A DNA stretch of 64,000 nucleotides from Paraburkholderia sp. BL23I1N1 (GCF_003610295.1 NZ_RAPV01000002.1:372001-436000), one strand, 5' to 3'; counted from the first letter of the stretch, positions 8,390-17,681 are shown. Made by a program: numbers and translations. The notes: generated from the letters alone by a model not told the origin.

Positions 8390-8455
8390 ACTTGTCTCCT
8401 CCATGTCTCCTCCTGATATGGATTCAGCCCGCTCCACATAGAGCGGGCTTTTTTT
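8390..8455 (+). ncRNA. candidate trans-acting small RNA with two CUCCUCC motifs
   Basis: A self-contained transcription unit of about 65 bases between a promoter (8358-8386) and a strong terminator (8426-8455). It has no coding frame of note. The unpaired 5' half contains TGTCTCCTCC twice, at 8393-8402 and 8404-8413, eleven bases apart. Each copy holds CUCCUCC, complementary to the Shine-Dalgarno core GGAGG, so the RNA could block ribosome binding on several mRNAs. It lies between the divergent ada and VOC genes. The alternative is a short terminated leader of the VOC gene 120 bases downstream. Confidence 0.55.
8426..8455 (+). terminator. rho-independent terminator of the candidate small RNA
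   Basis: A perfect 9-base stem AGCCCGCTC/GAGCGGGCT (8426-8434 with 8441-8449), a 6-base loop and a run of seven Ts (8449-8455). Confidence 0.85.
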
Positions 8456-8577
8456 CGTCTGAGCATTTCCGATCTGTCCCTTGCGGCCGGTTCATCTCCC
8501 GCTCTCGTTGCCTCTTCCTTTCTTCTACACTGGTTGCTGTTCATCCGTTCTGCGAGCCAGCCAAGGGGCCGTTCGAT

Positions 8578-9003
8578 ATGAAAATCCACATTCGCGAGAT
8601 CGATCACATCGTCATTCGGGCGTCGAACGTTCCGGAGATGACGCGTTTTTACTGCGAGGTGCTCGGTTGCAGCGTCGAGAAGGAGCAGGCCGATCTGGGC
8701 CTGACACAATTGCGCGCGGGGCGCTCGCTGATCGACCTGTTAAAGGTCGGCGGGAAGCTCGATCACCCCGAAAACGGTGTGCCGGGCGCGGGGCGGAATA
8801 TGGATCACCTGTGTTTGCGCGTTGAGCCGTTCGACGCCGAGGCGCTCACTGCGCATCTGGTCGAACACGGCGCGCGGCCTGGCGAGCCGGCTTTGCGCTA
8901 TGGCGCGGATGGGTTTGGGCAGTCGCTGTATCTGTTCGACCCGGAGGGCAATATGGTCGAACTCAAAGGCCCGCCTGAAGCCTCGCGGGTGACGTCGCTA
9001 TGA
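8578..9003 (+). CDS. VOC superfamily (glyoxalase/dioxygenase fold) protein
   Basis: A 141-residue protein with the paired beta-alpha-beta-beta-beta modules of the vicinal oxygen chelate fold. IDHIVIRASNVPEMTRFYCEVLGC opens the first module, and MDHLCLRVEPFDAEALTAHL with LYLFDPEGNMVELKGP closes the second. The metal-ligand pattern H (IDHIV), H (MDHLC) and E (NMVELKG) is present, as in glyoxalase I-like enzymes. The start is the ATG at 8578 with AAGGGG upstream; the open frame before it runs through the terminator and is not coding. The substrate cannot be told from sequence; fosfomycin or methylglyoxal chemistry are possibilities only. Confidence 0.8.
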   Translation: MKIHIREIDHIVIRASNVPEMTRFYCEVLGCSVEKEQADLGLTQLRAGRSLIDLLKVGGKLDHPENGVPGAGRNMDHLCLRVEPFDAEALTAHLVEHGARPGEPALRYGADGFGQSLYLFDPEGNMVELKGPPEASRVTSL

Positions 9004-9137
9004 CGTTGCCGTAACTTCGCCATGAAGGGCGTGGTGACCGCCGCCTCCCGGTCTGTGCAACAGGCCGGCGTCAAGCCAGATTGGCGCGCACAGCCGTAGA
9101 AAAACTCATGCGGCGCTTCCGGCGTTATCAAACGCTA

Positions 9138-9692
9138 TCAACCGTTGGCGGGTGCCTTCAACACCGTCCACTCGATTTTCACCGCATCGGCGTCGGCGCT
9201 ACCGAGCCACGCTTCGCCGTCCTGCACGGTGCATTGCAGACGCATGGTCCGCTCGGCGAGCTTGCCAAGCGCCGCCGCCACGTCTTCGCCAAGCGTCCAG
9301 ACCGTCACATTGCGCATGCGTTCGACCTTGCTGCGCACCCCTTGCCACCAGATGTCCGACGTGCGGCCGCCATAGGCGATCACGATCACGTCGTTCGAGC
9401 GGCCGCTTGCCTTGGCAATGCGCCGTTCGTCAGGCTGACCGACTTCGATCCAGGTTTCGATCGCGCCGGTGAGGTCCTTCTGCCAGAGGTCCGGTTCGTC
9501 GACATCCGACAAACCTTTGCAGAATTCGAGGCGTTCCTGCGCGAACAGCGCGAACGCGGCGACGCGGACCATCATCCGCTCGTCGGTTTCCGAGGGATGG
9601 CGGGCGATCGTCAGGGCATGGTCGGCATAGTAGTGCCGGTCCATGTTGGCGATCTGAAGTTCTGCCTTGTAAATCGTCGATTTGAGAGCCAT
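9138..9692 (-). CDS. yaeQ: YaeQ family protein
   Basis: A 184-residue cytoplasmic protein matching the YaeQ family along its length: MALKSTIYKAELQIANMDRH at the start, ARHPSETDERMMVRV, DEPDLWQKDLTGAIETWIEVG, PDERRIAKASGRS, DIWWQ and the C-terminal RTMRLQCTVQDGEAWL. YaeQ adopts a PD-(D/E)XK-like fold; a role in transcription anti-termination has been proposed but is not firm. The start at 9692 follows the family N-terminus; the frame continues to 9815 but that part is unlike any YaeQ. It is convergent with the VOC gene. Confidence 0.88.
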   Translation of the reverse strand: MALKSTIYKAELQIANMDRHYYADHALTIARHPSETDERMMVRVAAFALFAQERLEFCKGLSDVDEPDLWQKDLTGAIETWIEVGQPDERRIAKASGRSNDVIVIAYGGRTSDIWWQGVRSKVERMRNVTVWTLGEDVAAALGKLAERTMRLQCTVQDGEAWLGSADADAVKIEWTVLKAPANG

Positions 9693-9842
9693 GCCGTTAC
9701 TGAACCAGGCGCTCGCTCCACCGGAGCGAACAGAAAGAGAATCGTCGACGGCGCGTTGCCGTTTTCGGTGTTTGGTGTACATCGCGTGTCCTCCCGAGCC
9801 GGAAACAGGCTGCAATTGCGACTATCGCAACGGGAGAAGCAT

Positions 9843-10820
9843 TTATCGCGCCACTGGCGGCTCGAAGGCGGTGCCATAGACCTCGCCCGCGGCTTCCCGC
9901 AAGGCTTCGAGGACGACGGAGGCCGCCGGCGAAAGCAGGTGCGACTGGCGCGTGATGATACCGAATGTATCCATTCTGTACGGTAAATCGATCGGTATCC
10001 GTTGCAAAACACCGTACTGTTGGTACTGACGCGCCACTTCTTCGGGTAAAACCGCCAACATGTCGCTTTGGAGCAATAAGCTCGAAATCGCCAAAAAATT
10101 GTTGGTATTGACGACGTTTTGGGGCGGATTCAGTCCGATCTGCGAAAACATCAGATCAAAGCGATGGCGTAAAACACTGCCCGGCGGGTGCAAAACCCAG
10201 CTCGCGTTGACGATTCCCCGCAGTGTCAAACCTGTTTCATTTTCGAGAGGATGGCCGGAACGCGCCACCACGCAGAGCGGTTCGTCGGCAAGCGGTTCGT
10301 AGTGGATGTCGGTCTTGAACTGGTTTTGCCGCTCCAATACCCGGCCGATCATGATGTCCAGTTCGCCTTCGGCGAGCCTCGGCAGCATCACGTCCGAGGT
10401 TTCCACTTCCGCCCAGATTTCCAGCTGGGGATAGCGTCTTTTCACGTTGGCGATGGCGCGCGGCACCATTGTCGCGGCGGCCGCGGCAATCACGCCGATT
10501 CGCACCTGGCCGGCCAGACCGGCCCGAAGTGCCGAGATTTCGTCATGCGCATGGCTGAGATTCGAGAGCACCATGCGCGCGTGACGGATCATCACTTCGC
10601 CGTACAGGGTGGCGCGCATGCCATGCGGCGTGCGATCGAACAGACTCACCTCCAGCATGTCCTCCAGCTCTTTCAGAAGCCGCGACGCGGCGGGCTGGGT
10701 CATGCCGAGCACGTCGGCGGCTCGCCGGACGTTGCCCTCCTCCTCCATCGCGGCGAGCAATTGCAACTGCCGCGTCTTGAGCCGCGCCCGCACGAACCAG
10801 TTCGAGTAGCTACGCGTCAT
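9843..10820 (-). CDS. gbpR: LysR-family regulator, GbpR-like, of the arabinose genes
   Basis: A 325-residue regulator with an N-terminal winged HTH (LKTRQLQLLAAMEEEGNVRRAA, then GMTQPAASRLLKELEDMLEVSLFDRT) and a periplasmic-binding-like effector domain from about residue 95. A clear AAGGAGACAGGTC precedes the ATG at 10820. It is divergent from the AraF/ChvE-like binding-protein gene, the same arrangement as gbpR-chvE in Agrobacterium and Azospirillum, where the LysR protein controls a sugar-binding protein. I infer that it activates araFGH and the dehydratase with L-arabinose or a pathway acid as inducer. The gene symbol is by analogy. Confidence 0.82.
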   Translation of the reverse strand: MTRSYSNWFVRARLKTRQLQLLAAMEEEGNVRRAADVLGMTQPAASRLLKELEDMLEVSLFDRTPHGMRATLYGEVMIRHARMVLSNLSHAHDEISALRAGLAGQVRIGVIAAAAATMVPRAIANVKRRYPQLEIWAEVETSDVMLPRLAEGELDIMIGRVLERQNQFKTDIHYEPLADEPLCVVARSGHPLENETGLTLRGIVNASWVLHPPGSVLRHRFDLMFSQIGLNPPQNVVNTNNFLAISSLLLQSDMLAVLPEEVARQYQQYGVLQRIPIDLPYRMDTFGIITRQSHLLSPAASVVLEALREAAGEVYGTAFEPPVAR

Positions 10821-10889
10821 GACCTGTCTCCTTACGCGGCTTGAAGCCGTCTGTCGGACGAATTGCCGTCGTGAAGTCTCCATGATGCC

Positions 10890-10905
10890 ATATCGAAATT
10901 GATAT
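10890..10905. promoter_or_regulatory. candidate LysR-type operator
   Basis: ATATC-N6-GATAT is a short dyad of the T-N11/12-A kind used by LysR regulators. It lies 70 bases before the regulator start and 225 bases before araF. Binding is not demonstrated. Confidence 0.4.
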
Positions 10906-11129
10906 CGGGATGGCCTAAAAAGGGATTGGAAAGTTATTGGGGCGGCTCATACCATTCGTGGACTTTCTGAGCTTCCTCACGAGTGTCCTTAGGTGGCGCC
11001 CTCCCGTCGATGAATCGCGATCCGCATGCCCCACCCCATCGCCTATCCACGTGCCGGCTGACGCCGCCGTGAATCCCCGTGCTGCAACTAAACGAAATCA
11101 ATGCAGCCTTTCAACCTCAGGAGACAGGT

Positions 11130-12134
11130 ATGACCAGCAAGCTTCGCCGTTTGACGCTCTCAGCGATTGCCGCCGCGGCGCTCGCCGCACCCTTTGCCGC
11201 GCAATTCTCCGCGCACGCCGATCAGCAACTCAAAGTCGGCTTCCTCGTGAAGATGCCGGAACAGGCGTGGTTCATCAACGAACAGAAAGCCGCCACCGCG
11301 CTCGGTCAGAAGGACGGCTTCTCGGTGGTCAACATCGGCACGCCGGACGGCGAAAAAGTGCTGGCCGCGATCGATAACCTCGGTGCGCAAGGCGCCAAAG
11401 GCTTCGTGATCTGCGCGCCCGACGTGCGGCTCGGACCGGCGATTCAGGCGCGTGCAAAGCGCTACAACATGAAGTTCGTCACCGTCGACGATCAACTGGT
11501 CGACTCCACCGGCAAGCCGCTGTCGAACGTGCCGCATCTGGGCATGTCCGCGTTCAAGATCGGCAATCAGGTCGGCACCGCGATCTCTGAAGAGATGAAG
11601 CGCCGCGGCTGGAAGCCGGAAGAAGTCGGCGCGCTGCGCATCACGAACTACGAATTGCCGACCGCCAAACTGCGCACAGATGGCGCAACGGAATCGCTGC
11701 TGGCCGGCGGCTTCAAGAAGGAAAACATCTTCGACGCCCCGCAAAAGACCACGGATGACGAAGGCGGCTTCAACGCGTCGTCGCCCGTGCTCGCGCAGCA
11801 TCCGAACATCAAGAAATGGGTGATCTTCGCGCTCAACGAGGAAAGCGTGCTGGGCGGCGTTCGCGCGACCGAGCAACTGCACATTCCGGCGGCCGATGTG
11901 ATCGGCGTCGGCATTAACGGTGCGGGCGAAGCGTTTGCCGAGTTCCAGAAGAAGGAACCGACAGGCTTCTACGGCACGATCGCCGTGAGCTCGACGATGC
12001 ATGGCAAAGAGAGCACGGAGAACCTCGTGGAGTGGATCAAGGACGGCAAGCAGCCGCCCGCCGATACGCAAACCACCGGCAAGCTGATGGTGCGGGGCAA
12101 CTGGCAGGACGTGCGTAAAGAGCTCGGCATTTAA
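11130..12134 (+). CDS. araF: L-arabinose ABC transporter, periplasmic binding protein
   Basis: A 334-residue secreted protein with a cleavable signal peptide (basic start, Ala-rich core, probable cleavage after SAHA near residue 31). The mature part follows E. coli AraF closely: LKVGFLVKMPEQAWFINEQK, PDGEKVLAAIDNLGAQGAKGFVIC, the VTVDDQLVDSTGKP segment and LGGVRATEQ with GVGINGAGEA. These residues form the sugar cleft between the two lobes. The ATG at 11130 has AGGAG seven bases upstream. It is first in the araFGH-dehydratase transcription unit and divergent from the LysR regulator. Confidence 0.9.
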   Translation: MTSKLRRLTLSAIAAAALAAPFAAQFSAHADQQLKVGFLVKMPEQAWFINEQKAATALGQKDGFSVVNIGTPDGEKVLAAIDNLGAQGAKGFVICAPDVRLGPAIQARAKRYNMKFVTVDDQLVDSTGKPLSNVPHLGMSAFKIGNQVGTAISEEMKRRGWKPEEVGALRITNYELPTAKLRTDGATESLLAGGFKKENIFDAPQKTTDDEGGFNASSPVLAQHPNIKKWVIFALNEESVLGGVRATEQLHIPAADVIGVGINGAGEAFAEFQKKEPTGFYGTIAVSSTMHGKESTENLVEWIKDGKQPPADTQTTGKLMVRGNWQDVRKELGI

Positions 12135-12245
12135 GCGTTATTCGAGTTTGCGCGCTGCGGGCTTCTTTCACGTTCATGTTCACGCTCACGATCATGTCAA
12201 CGCGAGATCGGCCCGCACAGATGATCTACCCGCAAGAGGCTTTCG

Positions 12246-13796
12246 ATGACGGTTTCTCACCCTGGCGAAACGGCGCTGCCCGCGCAAGCGCCCTCGCCTA
12301 CGCATTCGTCGGCTGATCCGTATCTGCAACTCGACGGTATCACCGTGCGCTTTCCCGGCGTGCTCGCGCTCGACCAGGTGTCGCTCGACGTGCGGCGCGG
12401 CGAAGTACACGGTTTGATGGGCGAAAACGGCGCCGGCAAATCGACGCTGCTCAAAGTGCTGTCGGGCGTGAATCAACCGGCGGCCGGCACCTTGTCGCTC
12501 GATGGCGTCGAGCAACAGTTCACCAGCACCAAGGCGGCTATCGCGGCGGGTGTCGCGATCATCTATCAGGAACTGCATCTGGTACCCGAGCTAACGGTTG
12601 CGGAAAACCTGATGCTCGGCGCCCTGCCCAATCGCTTCGGTGTGCTTGACGAGAAGGCGCTGGTTGCGCGTGCGGTGCGTGAGTTGGAAAGACTCGGCGA
12701 AAAAATCGACCCTTCGCAGCAGGTGAAGAATCTCTCGATCGGTCAGCGGCAGATGATCGAAATCGGCAAGGCGCTGATGCGCGATGCGCGCGTGATTGCG
12801 TTCGACGAACCGACCAGCTCGTTGTCCTCGCGCGAAACCGCGCAGTTGTTCCGGATCATCCGCGCGTTGAAAGCCGAGGGCCGCGCGATTATCTATGTCA
12901 CGCATAGAATGGATGAAGTCTACGAACTGTGCGACCGCGTGACGGTGTTTCGCGACGGCCGCCGCATCGATACGTTCGAAGCCGGCGACGGACTCGATCG
13001 CGATCGCCTGATTAGCTGCATGGTGGGCCGATCGATCGCCGACGTGTACGGCTACCGCTCGCGCGAACTGGGTGGCCTGCAACTCGAAGTCAGAGACTTG
13101 ATGGGACGCGGCTTGCGCGAACCGGCTTCTTTTGCCGCACGTCAAGGCGAAATCGTCGGCTTCTTCGGTCTGGTGGGCGCAGGCCGTTCGGAGTTGATGA
13201 AACTGATTTATGGCGCCGTCAAACCGGGCGCCGGTGAGATCGTGCTCAAGGGAAAACGCGTGCGCTTCGCCACGCCGCGCGATGCCGTACGCGCCGGCGT
13301 CGCACTGTGTCCGGAAGATCGCAAACAGGAAGGCATCGTCTCGATCGCTTCTGTGTCGGACAACCTCAACATCAGTTGCCGCCGCCACTTCAGCCGCTTC
13401 AACGTGCTCAATCGCCGCAAGGAAGCGCAGACCGCGAAAGAGTTCATCGGCAAGCTCTCGATCAAAACGCGTAACGGCGAAACGCCGATCGGCACGCTCT
13501 CCGGTGGCAATCAGCAGAAGGTGATTCTGTCGCGCTGGCTCGCTGAAGACATCGACGTGTTCCTGATGGACGAACCCACGCGTGGCATCGACGTCGGCGC
13601 GCGAAGCGAGATCTACGGCTTGCTGTATGGGCTGGCCGAAGCCGGCCGCACGGTGATCGTCGTATCGAGCGATCTGGCCGAAGTGATCGGCGTGACGGAT
13701 CGCGTGATCGTGATGAAGGAAGGCCGCATCGTCGGCAATCTGCCGAAGGCGCAGGCCACGCCGGATGCGCTGATCAAGCTCGCGCTGCCGCGCTAG
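12246..13796 (+). CDS. araG: L-arabinose ABC transporter, ATP-binding protein
   Basis: A 516-residue duplicated ATPase of the sugar-import (CUT2) class. The first half has Walker A GENGAGKS at 59-66, signature LSIGQRQ and Walker [13 protein letters not shown]. The second half has the usual degenerate Walker A (GLVGAGRS), signature LSGGNQQ and Walker [13 protein letters not shown]. It would sit on the cytoplasmic face of AraH and power uptake of the sugar bound by AraF. The gap of 111 bases after araF is longer than the other gaps in the operon. The first 25 residues are an extra Pro/Ser-rich extension compared with E. coli AraG. Confidence 0.93.
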   Translation: MTVSHPGETALPAQAPSPTHSSADPYLQLDGITVRFPGVLALDQVSLDVRRGEVHGLMGENGAGKSTLLKVLSGVNQPAAGTLSLDGVEQQFTSTKAAIAAGVAIIYQELHLVPELTVAENLMLGALPNRFGVLDEKALVARAVRELERLGEKIDPSQQVKNLSIGQRQMIEIGKALMRDARVIAFDEPTSSLSSRETAQLFRIIRALKAEGRAIIYVTHRMDEVYELCDRVTVFRDGRRIDTFEAGDGLDRDRLISCMVGRSIADVYGYRSRELGGLQLEVRDLMGRGLREPASFAARQGEIVGFFGLVGAGRSELMKLIYGAVKPGAGEIVLKGKRVRFATPRDAVRAGVALCPEDRKQEGIVSIASVSDNLNISCRRHFSRFNVLNRRKEAQTAKEFIGKLSIKTRNGETPIGTLSGGNQQKVILSRWLAEDIDVFLMDEPTRGIDVGARSEIYGLLYGLAEAGRTVIVVSSDLAEVIGVTDRVIVMKEGRIVGNLPKAQATPDALIKLALPR

Positions 13797-13851
13797 GCAT
13801 GCCGTATTAATCAGGAAACCGAATGAAACTGAAGGCAACGGAATAGATATC

Positions 13852-14856
13852 ATGCACACACCCTCAACCGACTCCTCTACGCCGGCTATCGCTTCCGCGG
13901 GTCTGGGTGCGCGCGCCGCACGCACCTGGGACCTGATCAACAAGTCCGGCATCGTGATGGTGTTCATCATCCTGTTCGCGGCTTTGTCGTTCACCGTGCC
14001 CGACTTTTTAAGCTCGCGAAACATTCAGGGCTTGCTGCTCTCCGTCACGCTGATCGGCTCGATCTCCGTGACCATGATGTTCGTGCTCGCGCTGGGCGAA
14101 GTGGATCTGTCGGTGGCCTCGATTGTTGCGTTCGCAGGCGTGGTGGCGTCCACCTTGATCACCGCGACGCATAGCGTGATGCTCGGCATCGCCGCCGGCG
14201 TGCTCGCGGGGGGCGCGGTTGGACTGGTCAACGGCGTGCTGGTGGCGCGCTACAAGATCAACTCGCTGATCGTCACGCTCGCGATGATGGAAGTCGTGCG
14301 CGGCCTCGCCTTCATCACGTCGAACGGCGACGCGGTGATGATTTCGGAGGAGCGTTTCTTCGACCTCGGCGGTGGCGCGTTCCTCGGCATTTCCTATCCG
14401 ATCTGGAGCAACATCGTCGGCTTCGTGCTGTTCGGTTTTCTGCTGAAGAAAACCGTGTTCGGCAAGAACGTGCTGGCTGTCGGCGGCAATAGCGAGGCCG
14501 CTTTGCTCGCGGGCTTGCCGGTTACCCGGATCAAGATCACAGTGTTCGTATTGCAGGGCCTGGTGACTGGCTTTGCGGGCGTGATGCTGGCGTCACGCAT
14601 GAGTCTCGGCGACCCGAAAACGTCGGTCGGTCTCGAACTCGGCGTGATCTCCGCATGCGTGCTCGGCGGCGTCTCGCTGACAGGCGGCGTCGCGACGATT
14701 TCCGGTGTGCTGGTCGGCGTGCTGATCATGGGCTCCGTGCAGGACGCAATGAGCCTGATGAACGTGCCGACCTTCTACCAATACCTGATTCGCGGGGGGA
14801 TTCTGCTGCTCGCGGTGCTGTTCGATCAGTTCCGCCGCAGCAAGCGCGTGCATTGA
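13852..14856 (+). CDS. araH: L-arabinose ABC transporter, permease
   Basis: A 334-residue polytopic inner-membrane protein of the CUT2 permease family. Hydrophobic segments alternate along the chain from IVMVFIILFAALSF to GGILLLAVLFDQF. The hallmark loop ALGEVDLSVASIVAFAG, VARYKINSLIVTLAMM and the conserved LGGVSLTGGVATISG near the C-terminus are all present; the latter contacts the ATPase. It begins 55 bases after araG and completes the AraFGH importer. The N-terminal 25 residues are polar and cytosolic. Confidence 0.92.
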   Translation: MHTPSTDSSTPAIASAGLGARAARTWDLINKSGIVMVFIILFAALSFTVPDFLSSRNIQGLLLSVTLIGSISVTMMFVLALGEVDLSVASIVAFAGVVASTLITATHSVMLGIAAGVLAGGAVGLVNGVLVARYKINSLIVTLAMMEVVRGLAFITSNGDAVMISEERFFDLGGGAFLGISYPIWSNIVGFVLFGFLLKKTVFGKNVLAVGGNSEAALLAGLPVTRIKITVFVLQGLVTGFAGVMLASRMSLGDPKTSVGLELGVISACVLGGVSLTGGVATISGVLVGVLIMGSVQDAMSLMNVPTFYQYLIRGGILLLAVLFDQFRRSKRVH

Positions 14857-14901
14857 CGCTAACGCACGCCCCTCACTACATGCTTGCCAACAGGAGATTT
14901 C

Positions 14902-16635
14902 ATGGCTGATTCCAACCAGACTAAAAAGCCGCTGCGCAGCCAGGCGTGGTTTGGCCTCAAGGACCGCGACGGTTTTCTGCATCGCTCGTGGATGAAAAAC
15001 CAGGGTATTCCGCACGACGAATTCGACGGGCGCCCGGTGATCGGCATCTGCAATACGTGGTCCGAACTGACGCCCTGCAACGCGCATTTTCGCGAGCTCG
15101 CCGAGTATGTGAAAAAAGGCGTGCACGAAGCGGGCGGTTTGCCGCTCGAGTTTCCGGTGATGTCGCTCGGCGAGACCAATTTGCGGCCTACCGCGATGCT
15201 GTTTCGCAACCTCGCTTCGATGGACGTCGAGGAATCGATTCGCGGCAATCCGATGGACGGCGTAATCCTGCTAGTCGGCTGCGATAAGACGACGCCCGCG
15301 CTGTTGATGGGCGCGGCGTCGTGCAATTTGCCGGCGCTGGCCGTGTCGGGCGGCCCGATGCTCAACGGACGGTTTCGCGGCAAGAACATCGGCTCCGGAA
15401 CGGGTGTCTGGCAGATGTCCGAGGAAGTGCGCGCCGGCACGATGACGCAGGAGGAATTCACCGAAGCCGAATCGTGCATGAACCGCTCACGCGGCCATTG
15501 CATGACGATGGGCACCGCGTCGACAATGGCCTCGATGGTCGAGTCGCTCGGCATGGGCTTGCCGCACAACGCGGCGATTCCCGCCGTCGATGCACGCCGG
15601 CAGGTGCTCGCGCATCTGGCGGGCCGCCGTATCGTCGAGATGGTCCGCGAGGATCTGACGATGGACAAGATCCTCACGCGCGAGGCGTTCGAAAACGCGA
15701 TCCGCACGAACGCGGCGATCGGCGGCTCGACCAATGCGGTCGTGCATCTGATCGCGCTGGCCAAGCGCATTGGCGTGCCACTTTCGCTGGAAGACTGGGA
15801 GCTCGGCTCGAACGTGCCGTGTCTCGTGAATCTGCAGCCGTCAGGCGAATACCTGATGGAAGACTTTTACTACGCGGGCGGCTTGCCCGCGGTGCTCAAG
15901 CAACTCGGCGAGCAAGGCCTGCTGCATCGCGAAGCACTAACGGTGAATGGCAAGACGATCTGGGACAACGTGCGCAGCGCGCCGAATCACGACGAGAAGG
16001 TCATCACGCGCTTCGCCGAGCCGTTCAAGCCGAAGGCCGGCATTGCGGTGCTCAAGGGCAACCTGGCGCCAAATGGCGCGGTAATCAAGCCGTCGGCCGC
16101 GACGCCGCAGTTGCTGAAGCATCGTGGCCGCGCGGTGGTATTCGAGAACATCGAGGAATTGCACGCAAAGATCGACGACGAATCGCTCGACATCGACGAG
16201 CACTGCATCATGGTGCTCAAGGGTGCGGGGCCGAAGGGTTATCCAGGCTTTGCGGAAGTCGGCAACATGCCGCTGCCGAAGAAGGTGCTGCAAAAAGGCA
16301 TCACGGATATGGTGCGCATTTCCGACGGCCGCATGAGCGGCACGGCGTATGGCTCCGTGGTGCTGCACGTCTCGCCTGAAGCGGCCGCGGGCGGCCCGCT
16401 CGCGTTCGTGCAAACCGGCGACATGATCGAACTCGATGTCGACGCGCGCCGTCTTCATCTGGACGTCACCGACGAAGAACTCGCGCGGCGCCGTGCCGCG
16501 TGGCAGCCGCCTGCGCCGCCCACGCGCGGCTATTACAAGCTCTATGTCGATCACGTGCTGCAAGCGGACCAGGGCGCGGATCTGGACTTCCTGGTCGGAT
16601 CGAGCGGCGCGCCGGTGCCGCGCGACTCTCATTGA
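14902..16635 (+). CDS. araC: L-arabonate dehydratase (IlvD/Edd family)
   Basis: A 577-residue enzyme predicted to dehydrate L-arabonate to 2-keto-3-deoxy-L-arabonate in the oxidative L-arabinose pathway. Cysteines fall at C59 (ELTPCN), C127 (VGCDKT) and C200 (SRGHC), the same numbers as the [2Fe-2S] ligands I recall from Rhizobium L-arabinonate dehydratase. The active-site serine lies in SDGRMSGTAYGS at about 479. The start is the ATG at 14902 behind CAGGAG. It is last in the operon after araFGH. Other sugar acids such as galactonate or xylonate cannot be excluded. This araC is the pathway enzyme, not the E. coli regulator. Confidence 0.85.
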   Translation: MADSNQTKKPLRSQAWFGLKDRDGFLHRSWMKNQGIPHDEFDGRPVIGICNTWSELTPCNAHFRELAEYVKKGVHEAGGLPLEFPVMSLGETNLRPTAMLFRNLASMDVEESIRGNPMDGVILLVGCDKTTPALLMGAASCNLPALAVSGGPMLNGRFRGKNIGSGTGVWQMSEEVRAGTMTQEEFTEAESCMNRSRGHCMTMGTASTMASMVESLGMGLPHNAAIPAVDARRQVLAHLAGRRIVEMVREDLTMDKILTREAFENAIRTNAAIGGSTNAVVHLIALAKRIGVPLSLEDWELGSNVPCLVNLQPSGEYLMEDFYYAGGLPAVLKQLGEQGLLHREALTVNGKTIWDNVRSAPNHDEKVITRFAEPFKPKAGIAVLKGNLAPNGAVIKPSAATPQLLKHRGRAVVFENIEELHAKIDDESLDIDEHCIMVLKGAGPKGYPGFAEVGNMPLPKKVLQKGITDMVRISDGRMSGTAYGSVVLHVSPEAAAGGPLAFVQTGDMIELDVDARRLHLDVTDEELARRRAAWQPPAPPTRGYYKLYVDHVLQADQGADLDFLVGSSGAPVPRDSH

Positions 16636-16689
16636 TCGCCATTTGACCGGCTGGACGTTTCTCCCTGCGCTTTGCGAGAAGGCGTATTA

Positions 16690-16723
16690 CCGATGCGGAC
16701 CGAAAGCCCGCATCGGTTTTTTT
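16690..16723 (+). terminator. terminator of the arabinose operon
   Basis: Perfect stem CCGATGCGG/CCGCATCGG (16690-16698 with 16708-16716), a 9-base loop and seven Ts. It lies 54 bases after the dehydratase stop. Confidence 0.9.
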
Positions 16724-16760
16724 CATCGGCTTCACCGCATGGAAAAAGCGGGTAGCAATA

Positions 16761-16793
16761 AAAACGGCCAGGCGCGCCATGCCCAGCCGTTTT
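16761..16793. terminator. possible bidirectional hairpin terminator
   Basis: AAAACGGC (16761-16768) pairs with GCCGTTTT (16786-16793) around a GC-rich loop. A T-rich tail follows on both strands. It lies between the convergent dehydratase and small exported-protein genes. Confidence 0.45.
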
Positions 16794-16851
16794 ATAACTC
16801 GCAGGTTCCCAGCCCTCCGCTTTTAAAGTCGGGGGGTCTATGGCACAAATT

Positions 16852-16874
16852 AAAACCCCGGCATTTCGCCGGGG
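16852..16874 (-). terminator. terminator of the 16889-17227 gene
   Basis: CCCCGGC/GCCGGGG (16856-16862 with 16868-16874) with a 5-base loop. The minus-strand product ends in TTTTAAT. It begins 15 bases past the stop. Confidence 0.7.
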
Positions 16875-16888
16875 CTTGAGTGGTCAGC

Positions 16889-17227
16889 TTACTGCTTGAT
16901 AAATCGATCGTTTGCCCAGAGGCCTTGTGTATCGCTATTGCCGGCATTCACGAATTCGACATCGTGACCAACCACGCGCACAACGCGGAAACTCGAGTTC
17001 TCCGGCGTTGAGACGCACTGATATCCGGAGAAGAATTCCTGCATTTTTTGCTGTTCACCGGCTTGCGCATGCACATCGGCGGCGTCGAGTTTATCCTTCG
17101 ACAGGCAACCATACGCGTTGGCCTTGAACTGGATGGTTTGCTGCGGCTTAACCATGGCGTCTTGCGCCTGAACAGAAGCGGCAGCCAAACTCGCAATGGC
17201 GAAAACAAGGGCGATTCGCGTCTTCAT
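16889..17227 (-). CDS. small exported protein, function unknown
   Basis: A 112-residue protein with a typical signal peptide (MKTRIALVFAIASLAAASVQA, cleavage before QDAM). The mature 91 residues include one cysteine pair (YGCLSKDK and GYQCVSTP) likely joined in the periplasm. No family motif is recognised. GGAGGAAAAT directly before the ATG is a strong ribosome site. The leader upstream can form a long-range stem ending exactly at this site (see 17238-17296), so translation may be modulated. It stands alone with its own terminator. Confidence 0.7.
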   Translation of the reverse strand: MKTRIALVFAIASLAAASVQAQDAMVKPQQTIQFKANAYGCLSKDKLDAADVHAQAGEQQKMQEFFSGYQCVSTPENSSFRVVRVVGHDVEFVNAGNSDTQGLWANDRFIKQ

Positions 17228-17237
17228 ATTTTCCTCC

Positions 17238-17296
17238 GGTGCGGGTTGAATTACTCAGGTTAGCTATGTATTTAACTTTAACGTCGAACCCGCACC
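17238..17296 (-). promoter_or_regulatory. inverted repeat flanking the leader of the small exported protein gene
   Basis: A perfect 10-base inverted repeat: GGTGCGGGTT at 17287-17296 in mRNA sense and AACCCGCACC at 17238-17247, 39 bases apart. The 3' arm ends right at the GGAGG ribosome site. It could be an RNA stem or a DNA operator; the transcription start is not known. Confidence 0.4.
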
Positions 17297-17681
17297 TTGC
17301 ACTTTAGGAGAACGCGAGAGAACGACAAGCACATCTTGTGTGCGGTCGCAACAGCGGCGAATTGTCGCACCACCTGTCACACCCGCTTAAACCTTGAGCG
17401 GAAGCTTAAACAGGGCGGATTGAAACGGATAACTAAAAGACGGGCAGGGCGCGCCGCTTTAACCAGTAAAGCTTTGCGGCACGTATTCGCGTAAACGAGA
17501 GGCACCAATTAAGTGAATTAATACAATTAATGGATGGACTTGGTGCATTGCACACAAAGTCATTCATCCGACTAATAAAAAATCACGAAATAACGGTGTG
17601 TATACAGAAGATTAACGGTGCCAGGTCTGTCAGACGCGCCAGGCGACGCAGCATCGCGCCCCTGGGCAACTCAGGCTGGAC
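17297..17681. other. non-coding stretch between the exported-protein gene and speG
   Basis: No ORF here looks real. The part at 17500-17580 is AT-rich and contains ATTAAT-ACA-ATTAAT. I see no tRNA, terminator or clear promoter. Confidence 0.5.

Noticed and set aside
6978..8441. A 487-codon plus-strand ORF opposite ada.
   Set aside because: Composition follows the complement of ada, and the ada and alkA motifs on the other strand are complete.
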